Positions 60,986 through 64,000 of a DNA stretch of 64,000 nucleotides are shown piece after piece. The stretch spans positions 1 to 64,000 of the forward strand of contig SNVD02011157.1 in the NCBI GenBank assembly GCA_013180625.2, given 5' to 3'. The notes under the pieces were generated by a model, which had not been told where the DNA came from, searched no databases, and was given only the letters and a program-made list of their open reading frames with translations. Position 1 is the stretch's first letter. Every line of letters begins with the position of its first letter. Both the position numbers and the translations under genes were made by a program. The DNA comes from Boswellia sacra. Lineage: Eukaryota > Streptophyta > Magnoliopsida > Sapindales > Burseraceae.

Positions 60986-61002
60986 TTTTTCTACTAGTGA
61001 TT

Positions 61003-62052
61003 CTCTCATGGGAATCATAATAGTGGTGACTCTGGCTTGTCTTCTTGATCAAGCTCCTCAGATGGAAACTCACCCTTTGGAAATACTCTCAACCAGTCCT
61101 TTCCCATCAAGGTAGATGAAGACAACTTCACCATCTGGAAAGCAATGGTGTTACCAACATTAAGAGGACACAAACTTGAAGGTTTCGTGCTTGGAACCAA
61201 GAAGTGTCTACCTGAATTCATTCTAGCAGCCACCGATGAAGATGGAAGCAGTTCCTAGCTCCAACCAAACCCAGAATTTGATAACTGGGTCACAACAGAT
61301 AATTTATTGATCGGATAGCTTCTTGGATCCATTTCAAGTGAGGTTGTAGCTCAAGTGATTGGACAACCCACCTCACATGACTTGTAGGAAGCACTTGAAG
61401 AATGCTGTGGGATCAAAAACAAATCAAAAATCTCAAATATTGAGATTTGATCTTCAAACAACCAAAAAAGGGTCAATGAATATGAGTGAATATCTATCAA
61501 CAATGAAGAAAATCACAGACAATCTTGCTATGGCTGGAAGCCCAGTTGAGATGAGCAACTTGGTCTCGTTTGTCACCTTAGGATTGGATGCTGACTACAC
61601 CCTTATTATAGTTCAGATTCAATCTAAAAATGGAATCTCCTAGCTGGAATTGTAGGCCATTCATTGAACTTTGAAAACAGACTAGAGAGGCTCAATAGCT
61701 TCTCTAATCTCAGCCTTAATCAGATCTCTGCTAATGTTGTCTCAGGAGAACAAAATCACAACAACCGAGATCAATTTAAGCAAGGCAATAATAGCAGCAG
61801 GAACTTCAACCAAGGCTATGAAAGAGGCTCTAATAACAACCAAACCAAAGGAAGAAGTGGTGGCAAATATGGAAGCTCAAGGCCAATCTATCAAATATGT
61901 GGGAAGACTGGCCATCCAGCATCCATCTACTTCTACAAAACAGACTTGAGCTACATGGGCTCAAACAATAAAGGCAGAAACAATAGCACCAAACAAGGCC
62001 AACCACAGCAGGCTTTCTTTGCCACAGCTGAAACAGTTACGGATGACTCATG
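61003..62052 (+). pseudogene. Copia gag, with internal stops
   Basis: Continues the frame opened at 57791 (MSSRF before the insertion, then SHGNHNSGDSG). FTIWKAMVLPTLRGHKLEGF is the capsid core, MSEYLSTMKKITDNLAMAGS follows at about 61480, and a CCHC knuckle near 61880-61930 is damaged (ICGKTGHPASIYF lacks the first and last Cys). Stops occur at about 61056, 61258, 61318, 61386 and 61641. Confidence 0.82.
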
Positions 62053-62970
62053 ATTTGCTGACATCGGAGCAACAAACCATGTGATTGCAGAACCAAGCCT
62101 TCTCAACGCAAAGAGTGAATACAATGGTAATCAAACTCTCTCAGTAGGTGATGGTAACAAGTTGAACATTTCACACATTCGTTATTCTAAATTGCCTACT
62201 AGAAATACTATGTTACATCTCAAAAACATTTTGTGTGTTCCTAGGATAACTAAGAACCCAATAAGTGTGTCTAAGCTCACTAAAGACAACAAAATATATA
62301 TTGAATTTCACTCATATCTTTACCTTGTGAAGGACAAAAGAACCAACCAAGTTCTGGTGCAGGGGAGAGTTAAGGAGGGGCTTTATCAACTCAATCGTAG
62401 TCTCAAAGTTCAGTCTAGTGTCTTTGGAAAAAATAAAAGGCCTGCAAGTTTGACAGTTTCTGTTTCTTGTGTCCCAAGGTCAAGTCAGCCAACCAAGAAT
62501 CATTCCAGTTTAATCCTGGATAAGTCCATGTCAAGCAGTCTCCAAAATTGTCAAAGCCTTATTACTTCTTTGACAAGTACCATCCTGTTGAAGAGAAACT
62601 CAACATTTGGCATAGAAAACTTGGTCATCCTTCTGTAAAAATCTTGAGTCATATTTTGAGAATTTGTAATGAACCAGTTGACATCAATAAGAATATCAAT
62701 TTTTGTGAAACTTGTCAATTAGGGAAATCACACTCTTTACCTTTCAAAAGCTCAAACAATCAAACAAAATAGCCTCTAGAACTTGTCCATACTGATCTCT
62801 GGGGACTAGCACCCATTCTCTCCGTATCAGGATACAAATACTATATACACTTCATTGATGATTATAATAGATTTACCTAGATCTATCCCCTTAAAACCAA
62901 ATCTAAAGCTTTGTTTGCTTTTAAACAATTCAAGACACTTGTTGAGAAACAAGACCTGGACATTAGTGCC
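62041..62970 (+). pseudogene. Copia protease and N-terminal integrase
   Basis: A stop replaces Trp before FADIGATNHVI (near 62060), where the protease DTGA reads DIGA. Then LSVGDGNKLNISHI, the pre-integrase LNIWHRKLGHPSVKILSHIL, CETCQLGKSHSLPF, and the integrase start LVHTDLWGLAPILSVSGYKY with FIDDYNRFT. After about 62940 the integrase catalytic end is missing. Confidence 0.82.
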
Positions 62971-63019
62971 TTTTTCACCTCACTACGGCTTGGTAGGCAA
63001 TTAGTGGGCGTTCAAGGTC

Positions 63020-64000
63020 AAACTGAATAGTGATAAGAGTGTTCATAAGCACAAAGTCAGGCTAGTAGCCAAAGGCTTTCATCAAACACCAGGAATAGAC
63101 TTTACAGAAACCTATAGCCCTGTAGTTAAAGCTGGAACAATCAGAATTATTGTAACTCTAGCAGTGGCAAGGAATTGGAGAGTAAGACAACTAGACTTCA
63201 ATAATGCCTTCTTGAATGGAAACCTGGAAGAATCTGTATATATGATGCAACTTGAGGGATTTGTAGACTCTTCTAAGCCCACTTGTGTGTGTAAATTGCA
63301 CAAGGCACTCTATGGACTTAGACAAGCCCCAAGAGCCTGGTTTGAGAAGCTAAAAAGCACTCTGATTAGCTGGAACTTCACCAACTCTAAGTCTAATTCC
63401 TCTTTATTCATTCTCAAAACAGAAGGGACTCTAATCTATATACTGGTATATGTAGATGACATCCTAATCATAGGCAACGACTCAAATTATATGCAAGGCC
63501 TCATCTCCAAGCTAAATAGTCTCTTTGCTCTCAAGGACCTTGGAGATCTTCATTACTTCCTTGGCATAGAAGTGAGGAGAGATGTTATAGGTATGCACTT
63601 AAATCAATCCAAAAACATCTCTGACTTACTGAAAAAGTTAAAGCTTGAACACTTGAAGTCTTGCTTAACTCCTGCTATTGTGAGTAAGAACAAAACTGCT
63701 GAAAATTTAGAAACTTTTCCAGAACCAACTCTATACAGAAGCACAGTTGGGGCCCTCCAATACCTCACATACACAAGGCCTAATATTGCCTTTATAGTCA
63801 ACAAACTTAGCCATCACTTACAGACTCCAAAAATGGTGCATTGGCAAGGTGTTACGGGAATACTTAGATATCTCATGGGGACCAAACTCTTTGGACTGCA
63901 CATTAAGGCTTATGATGACATCAACAAAATTGGCTTCTCGGACGCAGACTAGGCCTGCAATTTAGAAGACAAAAAATCTATAGAGGGCTATTGTGTCTTC
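63020..64000 (+). pseudogene. Copia reverse transcriptase and start of RNase H
   Basis: HKVRLVAKGFHQTPGIDFTE begins the RT. LDFNNAFLNGNLEESVYM, LYGLRQAPRAWFEKLKSTL and YILVYVDDILIIGND (YVDD active site, near 63450) follow, then RSTVGALQYLTYTRPNIAFI. FSDAD is followed by a stop at 63951-63953, where Trp starts the RNase H domain; CNLEDKKSIEGYCVF runs to the window edge. The RT frame is open for 262 residues (63164-63952). Confidence 0.88.

Larger units (their letters stand above)
57805..60999 (+). mobile_element. Pack-CACTA transposon, 3195 bp, with a BPA1-like gene fragment
   Basis: The left end CACTAGAAGAAAAAGAGCAT and the right end read in reverse CACTAGTAGAAAAATGCCCT both continue into ACGGCAAC. 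ATT flanks both sides (57802-57804 and 61000-61002). About five hairpin-forming words of the form CAACGTGCATTGCACGTTG lie at each end (57840-58030 and 60775-60980). No transposase. It splits the gag of the Copia element 14 bases after its ATG, so it is the younger of the two. A Ser-rich stretch at about 58320-58470 has no known parent. Confidence 0.9.
57504..64000 (+). mobile_element. Copia retrotransposon (Ale/Retrofit-like), interrupted by CACTA, runs off the window
   Basis: 5' LTR 57504-57757, primer site 57761-57772, gag ATG at 57791, a CACTA insertion at 57805-60999, then gag, protease, partial integrase, RT and the start of RNase H. Gene order gag-PR-IN-RT-RH is that of Copia. Many stops and an integrase-to-RT deletion show it is dead. 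The lineage is inferred from gag and RT wording. Confidence 0.85.

Overview
This is plant nuclear DNA from a eudicot, possibly a woody species. It is AT-rich and intron-bearing, with GT/AG-bounded exon fragments whose closest recognisable relatives are plant families: RLCK-VII kinases, ARF auxin factors, LRR receptors, GH3 beta-xylosidases, TOR and BPA1-like proteins. The window is dominated by nested, mostly dead transposable elements. I see no intact host gene: every host-like coding stretch is truncated, frameshifted, interrupted or a captured fragment. Species cannot be fixed from the sequence alone.

Layout. 1-4426: end of a CACTA-type transposon carrying a three-exon chimera on the minus strand (serine-rich plus coiled-coil exons joined in frame to the P-loop exon of a PBS1-like kinase). 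4427-6190: LRR receptor-kinase remnant cut by that transposon on one side and by a Ty3-type LTR element (6191-7624) on the other. 7625-20013: a Copia array inserted in the Ty3 gag, LTR-internal-LTR-internal-LTR, both internal regions keeping gag, protease and integrase but lacking reverse transcriptase and RNase H. 20794-21133: foldback element. 21331-25329: C-terminal beta-xylosidase remnant split by a 3.5-kb solo LTR with a perfect 5-bp target duplication. 26020-27140: Copia gag scrap, a 90-bp triplication, and a hAT-type non-autonomous element with an 8-bp duplication. 29237-34516: LRR receptor-like-protein pseudogene split by a second, inverted solo LTR of the same family. 34872-35068: a second foldback element.

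35829-48834: a non-coding LTR element whose 5' LTR is interrupted by a 9450-bp CACTA transposon (35847-45296, 3-bp duplication AAT). This carries intron-containing fragments of four host genes in one orientation: adenylosuccinate synthetase, ARF4-like, ERD6-like sugar transporter and 26S proteasome RPT6. 48835-52240: Athila-like Ty3 gag-protease-RT remnant, minus strand. 52549-54716: CACTA-type ends flanking one TOR kinase exon. 54882-56103: N-terminal beta-xylosidase remnant, minus strand. 57504-64000: Copia element (5' LTR, primer site, gag, protease, integrase, RT, running off the window) with a 3195-bp CACTA element (57805-60999, duplication ATT) inserted 14 bases into gag, itself carrying a multi-exon BPA1-like fragment.

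The strongest theme is repeated capture of host gene pieces by CACTA elements (Pack-CACTA). Three elements with clear termini plus one less certain pair of ends all hold spliceable host exons, and one makes an open in-frame exon fusion. The order of nesting gives relative ages: CACTA insertions are younger than the LTR elements and receptor gene they interrupt.
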